A stretch of DNA of 8,714 nucleotides. Source: Xanthobacteraceae bacterium. Lineage in GTDB: Bacteria; Pseudomonadota; Alphaproteobacteria; Rhizobiales; Xanthobacteraceae. Positions 1 through 5,765 of the stretch are shown here, piece after piece. How positions within the stretch are numbered: the first letter of the stretch is position 1; each line of letters starts with the position of its first letter. Both the position numbers and the translations under genes were made by a program. Location: contig JASHXZ010000376.1 in the NCBI GenBank assembly GCA_030043285.1, forward strand, positions 1 to 8,714. The letters are read 5' to 3'. The notes beneath the pieces are model-generated. The model was not told the origin of the DNA. It did not search any database and worked only from the letters and a program-made list of their open reading frames with translations.

Positions 1-272
1 TCCTTCTGGCGACAAACGGCCCCGACAGGTCAGAAGTGTTCAGCTTGCGAACAGCGGAAAACAGGGACGAGAAGGCCTTGTAAGGCAGACCCGCGCGGGC
101 CGTAGAGGCCGCATTGGCCGAATGGGGTCTGTAGGTCGCGAGGGTTCCCAAGCGCGTCGCTAACCTGTGGGCTTCTCCCAGATCGAAACGTGCTGGCGGC
201 TCTCGCTGTGACCGGCGAGCGCAGCGGGCGCGAGCACACGCGTACAAGGCAAAGCCGGTCCCGTTCCACACC
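1..272. other. Unassigned segment upstream of the RidA region
   Basis: I recognise no gene here. On the plus strand the frame starting at base 2 is open from the window edge to a TAA at 161-163 (53 codons), rich in Arg and Gly. It could be the tail of a gene that starts outside the window, but nothing in it resembles a family I know. A minus-strand ORF covering about 30-326 is equally anonymous. No tRNA fold, clear promoter or terminator was seen. Confidence 0.3.
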
Positions 273-273
273 C

Positions 274-384
274 ATGCTGATCGATAGACGCCGCTTTGTG
301 GCCACCGCAACCACAGCCGCGGTCATTTGTTTACACGCAGGATCGGGAGCCTTCGCGGCATCCAGTAATCAAAGGAGAATTATT
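274..384 (+). other. Tat-signal-like segment in frame with RidA
   Basis: From the ATG at 274 the frame encodes 37 residues and runs without a stop into RidA. They look like a twin-arginine signal peptide: a basic start with the motif DRRRFVA, a mildly hydrophobic Ala/Thr-rich stretch, and AFA followed by Ala, which suits signal peptidase. No ribosome binding site precedes the 274 ATG, whereas the internal ATG at 385 has a strong one. The segment is therefore either an alternative N-terminus giving an exported form, or the remains of a signal peptide from another gene joined by deletion. Without homologues the two cannot be separated. Confidence 0.4.
373..377 (+). promoter_or_regulatory. Ribosome binding site of the RidA gene
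   Basis: AGGAG lies 7 bases before the ATG at 385, inside an A-rich stretch. This near-ideal Shine-Dalgarno sequence is the reason for choosing 385 over the in-frame ATG at 274 or the GTG at 190. Confidence 0.75.
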
Positions 385-777
385 ATGAGCCGAGAGATTA
401 TAAGGGTCGAGCCGCTTTCAAGTTATCTCGAACGCTACAAGGCGCCCGCTTCCGTGATGACCCGTCACGGCAATACGCTTTATGTGTCCGGCCTGCCGCC
501 GTTTGATCCGGCGACGGGCGAAATCGTCAAGGCGCCGATCGAGCGCCAGACTGAATTAGTGCTCGAGCAGTTAAAACTCTGCATGGACACCGCTGGCTCC
601 TCCCTCGACAACATTTTAAAGTGCACCGTCTATTGCACCTCGGTGGCGATGTTCCCCGCCGTCAACGGTGTCTATGCGAAATTCTTTCCGAATAATCCGC
701 CCGCCCGCATGTTCGTGAATGTCCCCGCGCATCCAGGGCCGTTCGATATCGAGATCGATTGCGTCGCCTCGGTCTAA
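385..777 (+). CDS. RidA/YjgF/YER057c-family protein (enamine/imine deaminase-like)
   Basis: The product has 130 residues, the usual length for this family of small cytosolic trimers. RidA members hydrolyse reactive 2-aminoacrylate and other enamines or imines made by PLP enzymes; some subfamilies do other jobs. Visible family marks are LYVSGLPPFDPATGE (residues 32-46, conserved Ser35 and Gly36), PPAR (105-108) with Arg108 at the place of the substrate-binding arginine of E. coli RidA, and Glu123 in DIEID near the C-terminus. After the arginine the sequence is Met-Phe rather than the Ser-Cys I recall for E. coli RidA, so substrate range may differ and the exact subfamily is open. The start is fixed by the AGGAG 7 bases upstream. 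Codon use looks less GC-biased than in the genes further right. An in-frame Tat-like extension lies upstream. Confidence 0.85.
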   Translation: MSREIIRVEPLSSYLERYKAPASVMTRHGNTLYVSGLPPFDPATGEIVKAPIERQTELVLEQLKLCMDTAGSSLDNILKCTVYCTSVAMFPAVNGVYAKFFPNNPPARMFVNVPAHPGPFDIEIDCVASV

Positions 778-822
778 CATCACGGCGTCTCTATTGCCAC
801 GGGCGCTGCTATCGCGGTTGTC

Positions 823-1035
823 GTGTTCGGATTGGTCGTCCTTGGGCCTGGGATACTGATTGCCCTGCCCCAATACCTGAAAGTTCACGCGGTGAGTACG
901 ATTGACGATGGCCCGATATGGGGCATGCTGATTGCAGCGCCTCTGACCGTTCCCGGCGGCATCGCCCTTGGTTTGTGCCTTGGTGGTGCGGTCGGCTTTC
1001 GGTTGTTCAAAAAATCACGGTCCTGGGGCGAGTGA
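823..1035 (+). CDS. Hypothetical small two-helix membrane protein, possibly 5'-truncated
   Basis: From a GTG at 823 the frame gives 70 residues ending in a basic tail (FKKSRSWGE). It has two hydrophobic stretches, about residues 2-17 and 33-59, joined by a short polar loop containing TIDDG. I do not recognise the family. The start is doubtful: no Shine-Dalgarno sequence precedes 823, and the same frame is open and hydrophobic back to the RidA stop at 775-777, where the first helix seems to begin (around ATGAAIAVVV). No ATG is available there. The gene may thus have lost its proper start, or use an unusual one. It is in the same frame as RidA, so stop-codon readthrough would yield a membrane-tailed RidA; nothing supports that beyond the frame itself. 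Confidence 0.35.
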   Translation: MFGLVVLGPGILIALPQYLKVHAVSTIDDGPIWGMLIAAPLTVPGGIALGLCLGGAVGFRLFKKSRSWGE

Positions 1036-1071
1036 AATCAAAAGGGACCACCCTGAAATTCAAAAGGCACC
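1033..1071 (+). repeat. Pair of imperfect direct repeats
   Basis: TGAAATCAAAAGGGACC (1033-1049) recurs as TGAAATTCAAAAGGCACC (1054-1071), with one inserted T and one G-to-C change. They sit between the end of the small membrane ORF and the end of the converging GMC gene. The spacing of about 21 bases and the sequence style bring to mind the multiple subterminal repeats at IS21-family ends, but no transposase is near, so that origin is only a guess. Confidence 0.45.
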
Positions 1072-1159
1072 GCTCGATATGGAAACGGGCCAGTACTGAT
1101 GACGATGAGGCCGCCAACTGAGGGCCTATCTGTTCAAACAGGGTCCCCATGTGGGAGCA

Positions 1160-2782
1160 TTATGGCAAATTCTCCTGTGGCAATGCGGACTTACCTCTAA
1201 TGATGTCGGAGGCCTTGTCGGCCATCATGATCACGCAGGCATTGATGTGCGCCGAGACGAGGTCCGGCATCGCCGAGGCGTCACACACGCGCAAGCCTTC
1301 GATGCCGCGGACTTTCAGATCGGGATCGAGCACGCCGTCGATGCCCATCGCGCAGGTGCCGCACGGATGATGGGCGGTGATGACGACGTTTTTTAGCCAG
1401 GCGTCGATTTCGGCGTCGGTCTTGACCTGCAGCCCGGGCCCTTTCTCCTCGCCGCGGAATGGATCGAGCGCTTTGTGGAACGCAAGCTCCCGCGCGCGCT
1501 TGAAGCCTTCACGTAAGGTCGGCAGGTCGTTCGGCGCGGTGAAGAATTTGTAGACAATGCGCGGCGGCGCCATCGGGTCGGCGCTGTGCAGCAAAATCTC
1601 GCCGCGGCTGTCGGGATGCAGCAGCGTCGGGCGAATGCCGTAGCCGTCGAGGTAGGCCGGGCGGACGCCGGGGAACCACAGCCGAGGATCGTGCGAGGTG
1701 CCGCGGAACATGAACTCGATATCGGGCACCACGAGTTCGGGCCGCGTCTTGATGAAGGCATGCAGCCCGCCCGGCACCACGGTGCCCGGACCGGTGCCGA
1801 AGAAGTACGCCTGCAGCATGCTCACAGCCATGCGGTCGAAGCGCATCTCGCGGTGGAACGAGCCGGGCCGCGGCCGCGTGTAGGTCATGTAGGCGCCGAG
1901 ATGGTCCTGCAGGTTCTTTCCAACCGGCAAGTCGGCCGCGACCGCGATGCCCGTGTCGCGTAAATGCTGCGCGGGCCCGATGCCGGACAGCATCAGCAGC
2001 TGCGGCGTGTTGAAGGCGCCCGTGGCGACGATGACATCGCGCGCCGCTTGCGTGCGAACTGTTGCGCCGTCTTTGACGTACTCGATGCCTTTGGCGCGCG
2101 TGCCTTCGAGCACAACGCGCGTCGTGTGCGCGTTCGTGAGGACAGTGAGATTTTTGCGGCCGCGCGCCGGCTTCAAAAACGCGTTGGCGGTGGAGGAGCG
2201 GCGGCCGTCGCGAATGGTGTACTGGCCGCGGCCGAAACCTTCCTGCTGCTTGGCGTTGTAGTCCTCAGTCAGCGCGTAGCCGCAGGCTTTGGCGGCGGCG
2301 AGCCAGCCATCGTATAGCGGGTCGTTGGTCTTGGCGAATTCGGTGCCGAGCGGTCCGTTGGCGCCACGCCAGGGATTGGCGCCGCCCTCCCACGTTTCGC
2401 AGCGCTGGAAATACGGCAGCACGTCCGCATAGGACCAGCCGCGTGCGCCCTTCTGGGCCCAGCGGTCGTAATCGCCGGGATTGCCGCGGGTGTAGGCCAT
2501 GACGTTGATCGAAGACGATCCGCCCAACACCTTGCCGCGCATTGCTTCTATGCGCCGGCCGTTGAGGTTCGGCTCGGGGTCGGTCTCGTAGCCCCAGTCG
2601 AACATGCGGTAATCGTGCATGCGGCCCATGCCGAGCGGGATGTGGATGTAGGGATGCCAGTCGCGGCCGCCGGCTTCGAGCAACAGCACGCTCGCGGCGC
2701 CGTCTTCGCTCAGCCGATTGGCGAGCACGCAGCCCGCCGAGCCAGCGCCGACGATGATGTAGTCGTAGCCGTTCGCAGGCAT
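1160..2782 (-). CDS. GMC-family FAD-dependent alcohol/choline dehydrogenase-like oxidoreductase
   Basis: The product has 540 residues, typical of bacterial GMC flavoenzymes, which oxidise alcohols to aldehydes using bound FAD. The FAD-binding Rossmann motif GAGSAG is at residues 12-17, with Glu36 ending the second strand. The first GMC signature surrounds GKVLGGSSSINVMAY (83-97), with a tryptophan-containing stretch after it. The second is GAFNTPQLLMLSGIG (255-269). The catalytic motif HHPCGTCAMG (471-480) supplies His472. The C-terminal AHINACVIMM (511-520) places His512 where choline oxidase has Asn and glucose oxidase has His. No signal peptide is seen. The start at 2782 is preceded by GGGGAG and gives a normal N-terminus; the frame extends upstream to 2833 but adds only 17 unlikely residues. 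The substrate is unknown: overall resemblance is to BetA/AlkJ-type dehydrogenases, yet no betaine or alkane genes are nearby. Confidence 0.93.
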   Translation of the reverse strand: MPANGYDYIIVGAGSAGCVLANRLSEDGAASVLLLEAGGRDWHPYIHIPLGMGRMHDYRMFDWGYETDPEPNLNGRRIEAMRGKVLGGSSSINVMAYTRGNPGDYDRWAQKGARGWSYADVLPYFQRCETWEGGANPWRGANGPLGTEFAKTNDPLYDGWLAAAKACGYALTEDYNAKQQEGFGRGQYTIRDGRRSSTANAFLKPARGRKNLTVLTNAHTTRVVLEGTRAKGIEYVKDGATVRTQAARDVIVATGAFNTPQLLMLSGIGPAQHLRDTGIAVAADLPVGKNLQDHLGAYMTYTRPRPGSFHREMRFDRMAVSMLQAYFFGTGPGTVVPGGLHAFIKTRPELVVPDIEFMFRGTSHDPRLWFPGVRPAYLDGYGIRPTLLHPDSRGEILLHSADPMAPPRIVYKFFTAPNDLPTLREGFKRARELAFHKALDPFRGEEKGPGLQVKTDAEIDAWLKNVVITAHHPCGTCAMGIDGVLDPDLKVRGIEGLRVCDASAMPDLVSAHINACVIMMADKASDIIRGKSALPQENLP

Positions 2783-2786
2783 TTCA

Positions 2787-2794
2787 CTCCCCTT
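2787..2794 (-). promoter_or_regulatory. Ribosome binding site of the GMC oxidoreductase gene
   Basis: Read on the minus strand this is AAGGGGAG, four bases before the ATG at 2782. It decides the start in favour of 2782 over the upstream in-frame ATG at 2833. Confidence 0.65.
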
Positions 2795-2809
2795 TGCCGT
2801 TTCCCCGGC

Positions 2810-2836
2810 GCAGTGCAGCACGCAGTGATGCACTGC
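2810..2836. promoter_or_regulatory. Perfect 8-bp dyad upstream of the GMC gene (possible operator)
   Basis: GCAGTGCA (2810-2817) and TGCACTGC (2829-2836) are exact reverse complements separated by 11 bases, with arm centres 19 bases apart. The dyad lies 28-54 bases upstream of the GMC start codon. This is a fitting place for an operator bound by a dimeric regulator, or for a leader hairpin. No regulator gene is in the window to match it with. Confidence 0.35.
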
Positions 2837-2918
2837 AGATCCGGCATCGTTCCATACTCGGTGCTTTGAAAGGTGCCGGATCAGCGGCGCAGCGTTGCAC
2901 GCTCCACTGCATCCGGCA
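2831..2918. repeat. Three copies of ATCCGGCA in alternating orientation
   Basis: ATCCGGCA occurs at 2839-2846, in reverse orientation at 2874-2881 and again forward at 2911-2918, with starts 35 and 37 bases apart. The two forward copies are part of a longer direct repeat: CACTGC then AG then ATCCGGCA (2831-2846), and CACTGC directly joined to ATCCGGCA (2905-2918). The middle copy could pair in RNA with either neighbour. All lie in the non-coding gap between the small membrane protein gene and the GMC gene. Confidence 0.55.
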
Positions 2919-2932
2919 AACGGCGTGTTTTT

Positions 2933-3250
2933 CTAGTCCCGCGCGTAACCGATCAGTCGCTTCTTCTTGCGGCCGAGCATGACCAGGATCGCCGCGATGA
3001 CCGCCAGCACCGCCCAGCTCGGCAGATCGAAAAATCCCTGCACGTAAGGGTCCCAGGCCCACAGCAGTTTCGCCTTGAACCAATCCTGCACGGCGTTGAG
3101 GCTGTGCTGATCGATATCGGCCCACAGTTCGCCGACCTTGAGCGGCACGAACTGCTGGTTGGCGATCGATTTCGTGCCGTCATAGACAAAGAATACGAAG
3201 GCGGTGGCCAAGAGGCACAGGCCGATAAAGCGAAGAACAAAGCGGATCAT
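2933..3250 (-). CDS. Conserved small membrane protein with two helices
   Basis: The product has 105 residues. A first membrane helix spans about residues 4-24 and starts almost at the N-terminus; a soluble segment of about 50 residues follows (rich in aromatic residues, with KLLWAWDPYV at 61-70); a second helix spans about 76-93 and is followed by the basic patch GRKKKR (93-98). From memory this matches a family of short proteins of unknown function common in Bradyrhizobium and relatives, sometimes labelled by weak similarity as a cytochrome b6f subunit; I would not rely on that label. The helices and positive patch fit an inner-membrane protein. It sits 150 bases upstream of the GMC gene on the same strand and is divergent from the malic enzyme gene. 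Its ATG at 3250 has no clear Shine-Dalgarno sequence. Confidence 0.75.
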   Translation of the reverse strand: MIRFVLRFIGLCLLATAFVFFVYDGTKSIANQQFVPLKVGELWADIDQHSLNAVQDWFKAKLLWAWDPYVQGFFDLPSWAVLAVIAAILVMLGRKKKRLIGYARD

Positions 3251-3289
3251 GAGGGTTCGGCTTTTGCCACGCGGGCAGCGTGAATGAAG

Positions 3290-3318
3290 GCATTACTCTG
3301 CCTTGCGGCCGTGTTCAA
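3290..3318 (-). promoter_or_regulatory. Possible promoter of the small membrane protein gene
   Basis: On the minus strand TTGAAC (3318-3313) is followed after 17 bases by TAATGC (3295-3290), a fair match to a housekeeping -35/-10 pair. Transcription would begin near 3283, leaving a leader of about 33 bases before the ATG at 3250. This is a pattern match only. Confidence 0.3.
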
Positions 3319-3376
3319 TGTGTGACGGTGCGGCGTTTGCGCGTTCGCAGCCTCAAACCATGAGACCGGCACCGGC

Positions 3377-3405
3377 TTGAGCATAGGCGGGCGGTTTCGC
3401 TAAGG
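3377..3405 (+). promoter_or_regulatory. Probable promoter of the malic enzyme gene
   Basis: TTGAGC (3377-3382) and CTAAGG (3400-3405) are separated by exactly 17 bases, in the style of alphaproteobacterial housekeeping promoters, whose -10 element often starts with CTA. Transcription would begin at about 3411-3413, essentially at the left arm of the hairpin that follows. The only gene downstream is the malic enzyme at 3453. Confidence 0.45.
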
Positions 3406-3410
3406 TCCCC

Positions 3411-3438
3411 CCGCCGGCCATGTGCCGGCGGCTTTTTT
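3411..3438 (+). terminator. Terminator-like GC hairpin with T6 run in the malic enzyme leader
   Basis: CCGCCGGC (3411-3418) pairs perfectly with GCCGGCGG (3424-3431) around a five-base loop (CATGT). One C and then six T residues (3433-3438) follow. In form this is an intrinsic terminator, but no plus-strand gene lies upstream for it to end, and the malic enzyme start codon is only 14 bases past the T run. It may therefore be a leader attenuator, or a 5'-end stem that stabilises the mRNA if transcription starts at about 3411. GGCGGG at 3386-3391 could pair with CCCGCC at 3410-3415 as a competing structure, but only in transcripts that start further upstream. Confidence 0.6.
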
Positions 3439-3440
3439 AC

Positions 3441-3444
3441 AGGA
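3441..3444 (+). promoter_or_regulatory. Ribosome binding site of the malic enzyme gene
   Basis: AGGA lies 8 bases before the ATG at 3453. It favours that start over the in-frame ATG at 3420, which lies inside the hairpin loop and has no ribosome binding site. Confidence 0.55.
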
Positions 3445-3452
3445 CAATAATC

Positions 3453-5744
3453 ATGGCTTCCCAGAAAAGCGGCCGAGACGGCAGCCGCGCCAATCGGCCG
3501 ACTTTCACCGATCAGGAAGCGCTGCTGTTTCACAGCCAAGGCCGCCCGGGAAAACTCGAAGTCGTCGCCACCAAGCCGATGGCGACGCAGCGCGATCTGT
3601 CGCTGGCCTATTCGCCGGGCGTCGCGGTGCCGGTTCTGGCGATCGCCGAGGATGAGGCGCGCGCCTTCGATTACACGACCAAAGGCAATTTCGTCGCCGT
3701 CATCACCAACGGCACGGCGATCTTGGGTCTCGGCAATCGCGGCGCGCTGGCCGCCAAACCGGTGATGGAAGGCAAGTCGGTGCTGTTCAAGCGCTTTGCC
3801 GACGTCGACTCCATCGATCTTGAAGTCTCGACCGAAGATCCGGACGAGTTCGTCAACTGCGTGAAGCTGCTCGGCAAGAGCTGGGGCGGTATCAATCTGG
3901 AAGACATCAAGGCGCCGGAATGTTTCATCATCGAGCAGAAACTACGCGAGCTGCTCGACATTCCGGTGTTCCATGACGACCAGCACGGCACCGCCATCAT
4001 TGCCGCCGCCGGTTTGATGAACGCGCTGGAGTTGACCGGCCGCGAAGTCGCAAAAACCAAGCTGGTCTGCAACGGCGCCGGCGCCGCCGGCATCGCCTGC
4101 CTCGAACTTTTGCGCGCCATCGGCTTTCGCCCGGAAAACCTCATCCTCTGCGACACCAAGGGCGTGATCTATGAGGGCCGCACCGATGGCATGAACCAAT
4201 GGAAGTCAGGCTTCGCGGTGAACACCAAGGCGCGCAGCCTGGCTGAAGCGTTGGCCGGCGCCGACGTGTTTTTTGGTCTGTCGGTGAAAGGGGCGGTCAC
4301 CAAGGCGATGGTGAAATCCATGGCCGACAAGCCGATCATCTTCGCCATGGCCAATCCCGATCCGGAAATCACCGTGGAGGACGTGGCCGCGGTGCGCTCC
4401 GACGCCATCATGGCGACCGGCCGCTCCGACTACCCGAATCAGATCAACAACGTGCTCGGCTTTCCGTACATCTTCCGCGGTGCGCTCGACGTGCGCGCCC
4501 GCGCCATCAACATGGAGATGAAGATCGCGGCGGCGCGTGCGCTCGCCGAACTCGCCCGCGAGGATGTGCCGGACGAAGTGGCGGCGGCGTACGGCGCGCG
4601 GCCGAAATACGGCCCCGATTACATCATCCCGGTGCCGTTCGATCCGCGGCTCATCTCGCACGTGCCGGCCGCGGTCGCCAAAGCCGCCGTGGAGTCCAAG
4701 GTAGCGCGGCGGCCGATCGCCGACATGGAGGCTTATCGCGAGCAATTGCGCAGCCGGCGCGATCCGATTGCCGGTGTGCTGGCGCGCATTTTCCAGGAAC
4801 TGCGCCGCATGCCGCGCCGAGTCGTCTTCGCCGAGGGCGAAGAGGAGCAGGTGATTCGCGCTGCGGCGAGCTTCGTTCACCAGGGACTGGGCAGCGCGCT
4901 CCTGTGCGGTCGTGAAAATCGCGTGCGCGAAACCGCCAAGGCGCTCGGCGTCGAGCTCGGCGGCGGCATCGAGATCATCAATGCGGCGCTGTCGCGGCGC
5001 AACGCCGCCTACGCGGCCTATCTGTACGAGCGTCTGCAGCGCCACGGCTTTTTGCAGCGCGACTGCCAGCGCCTGGTCAATCAGGACCGCAATCATTTCG
5101 CGTCCTGCATGGTGGCGCTCGGCGACGCCGACGCCATGGTGACGGGAGTGACGCGCAACTTCTCGGTCGCGCTCGATGACGTGCGGCGCTGCATCGATCC
5201 CAAGCCCGGCCACCGCGTCATGGGCGCGTCGCTGGTGTTGGCGCGCGGCCGCACCGTGCTGGTCGCCGACACGGCAGTCACCGAAATGCCGAACGCGCAG
5301 GATCTTGCCGAGATCGCCGTCGAGGCGGCGCGCGTTGCGCGCGCGCTCGGCTATGAGCCGCGGCTGGCGCTGCTCGCGTTCTCGACCTTCGGTCATCCGC
5401 CGGGCGAGCGCTCCGAGCGCGTGCAGGAAGCGGTACGGCTGCTCGACCGCGCGCATGTCAATTTCGAATACGACGGTGAAATGGCGGCGGATGTGGCGCT
5501 CAACATGGAAGCGCGCGAACCCTATCCGTTCTGTAGGCTCTCGGGTCCGGCCAACGTGCTGATCATGCCGGCCTTCCATTCCGCCTCGATCTCCACCAAA
5601 TTGCTCATGGAACTCGGCGGCGCCACCGTGATCGGCCCGATGCTGGTCGGGCTCGACCGCTCGGTGCAGATCGTGCCGCTCGGCGCCAACGACGCGCAGC
5701 TCGTCAACATGGCGGCGCTGGCCGCCTATCGGGTCGGCGGCTGA
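3453..5744 (+). CDS. maeB: NADP-dependent malic enzyme, hybrid type with phosphotransacetylase-like C-terminal domain
   Basis: This 763-residue enzyme oxidatively decarboxylates malate to pyruvate and CO2 while reducing NAD(P), linking C4-dicarboxylate catabolism to pyruvate and acetyl-CoA. The catalytic domain covers about residues 15-425: Tyr53 in LAYSPGVAVP and Lys102 in KPVMEGK are the probable acid-base pair; Glu150/Asp151 and Asp175/Asp176 (in FHDDQHGT) bind the divalent metal; GAGAAG (208-213) is the dinucleotide-binding loop. Residues about 430-763 form a phosphotransacetylase-like domain that in MaeB proteins is thought to sense acetyl-CoA rather than catalyse. The length matches the hybrid family (about 750-780). 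NADP preference is assigned by family resemblance; an NAD-dependent paralogue (dme type) cannot be excluded. The start at 3453 has AGGA 8 bases upstream. An aldo/keto reductase follows after 21 bases. Confidence 0.95.
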   Translation: MASQKSGRDGSRANRPTFTDQEALLFHSQGRPGKLEVVATKPMATQRDLSLAYSPGVAVPVLAIAEDEARAFDYTTKGNFVAVITNGTAILGLGNRGALAAKPVMEGKSVLFKRFADVDSIDLEVSTEDPDEFVNCVKLLGKSWGGINLEDIKAPECFIIEQKLRELLDIPVFHDDQHGTAIIAAAGLMNALELTGREVAKTKLVCNGAGAAGIACLELLRAIGFRPENLILCDTKGVIYEGRTDGMNQWKSGFAVNTKARSLAEALAGADVFFGLSVKGAVTKAMVKSMADKPIIFAMANPDPEITVEDVAAVRSDAIMATGRSDYPNQINNVLGFPYIFRGALDVRARAINMEMKIAAARALAELAREDVPDEVAAAYGARPKYGPDYIIPVPFDPRLISHVPAAVAKAAVESKVARRPIADMEAYREQLRSRRDPIAGVLARIFQELRRMPRRVVFAEGEEEQVIRAAASFVHQGLGSALLCGRENRVRETAKALGVELGGGIEIINAALSRRNAAYAAYLYERLQRHGFLQRDCQRLVNQDRNHFASCMVALGDADAMVTGVTRNFSVALDDVRRCIDPKPGHRVMGASLVLARGRTVLVADTAVTEMPNAQDLAEIAVEAARVARALGYEPRLALLAFSTFGHPPGERSERVQEAVRLLDRAHVNFEYDGEMAADVALNMEAREPYPFCRLSGPANVLIMPAFHSASISTKLLMELGGATVIGPMLVGLDRSVQIVPLGANDAQLVNMAALAAYRVGG

Positions 5745-5765
5745 TTTTTTCGGACCGGACGCTGC

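Noticed and set aside
30..326. Minus-strand ORF (98 codons) at the left edge
   Set aside because: It has no family resemblance and overlaps the Tat-like leader region; there is no independent sign that it is coding.
918..1121. Plus-strand ORF (67 codons) overlapping the small membrane ORF
   Set aside because: It shifts from Trp/Cys-rich to basic sequence with no recognisable pattern and no ribosome binding site; it looks like a chance frame.
1122..1148. CTGTTCAAACAG near-palindrome as a terminator between converging genes
   Set aside because: The stem is only four to five base pairs and no T run follows on either strand.
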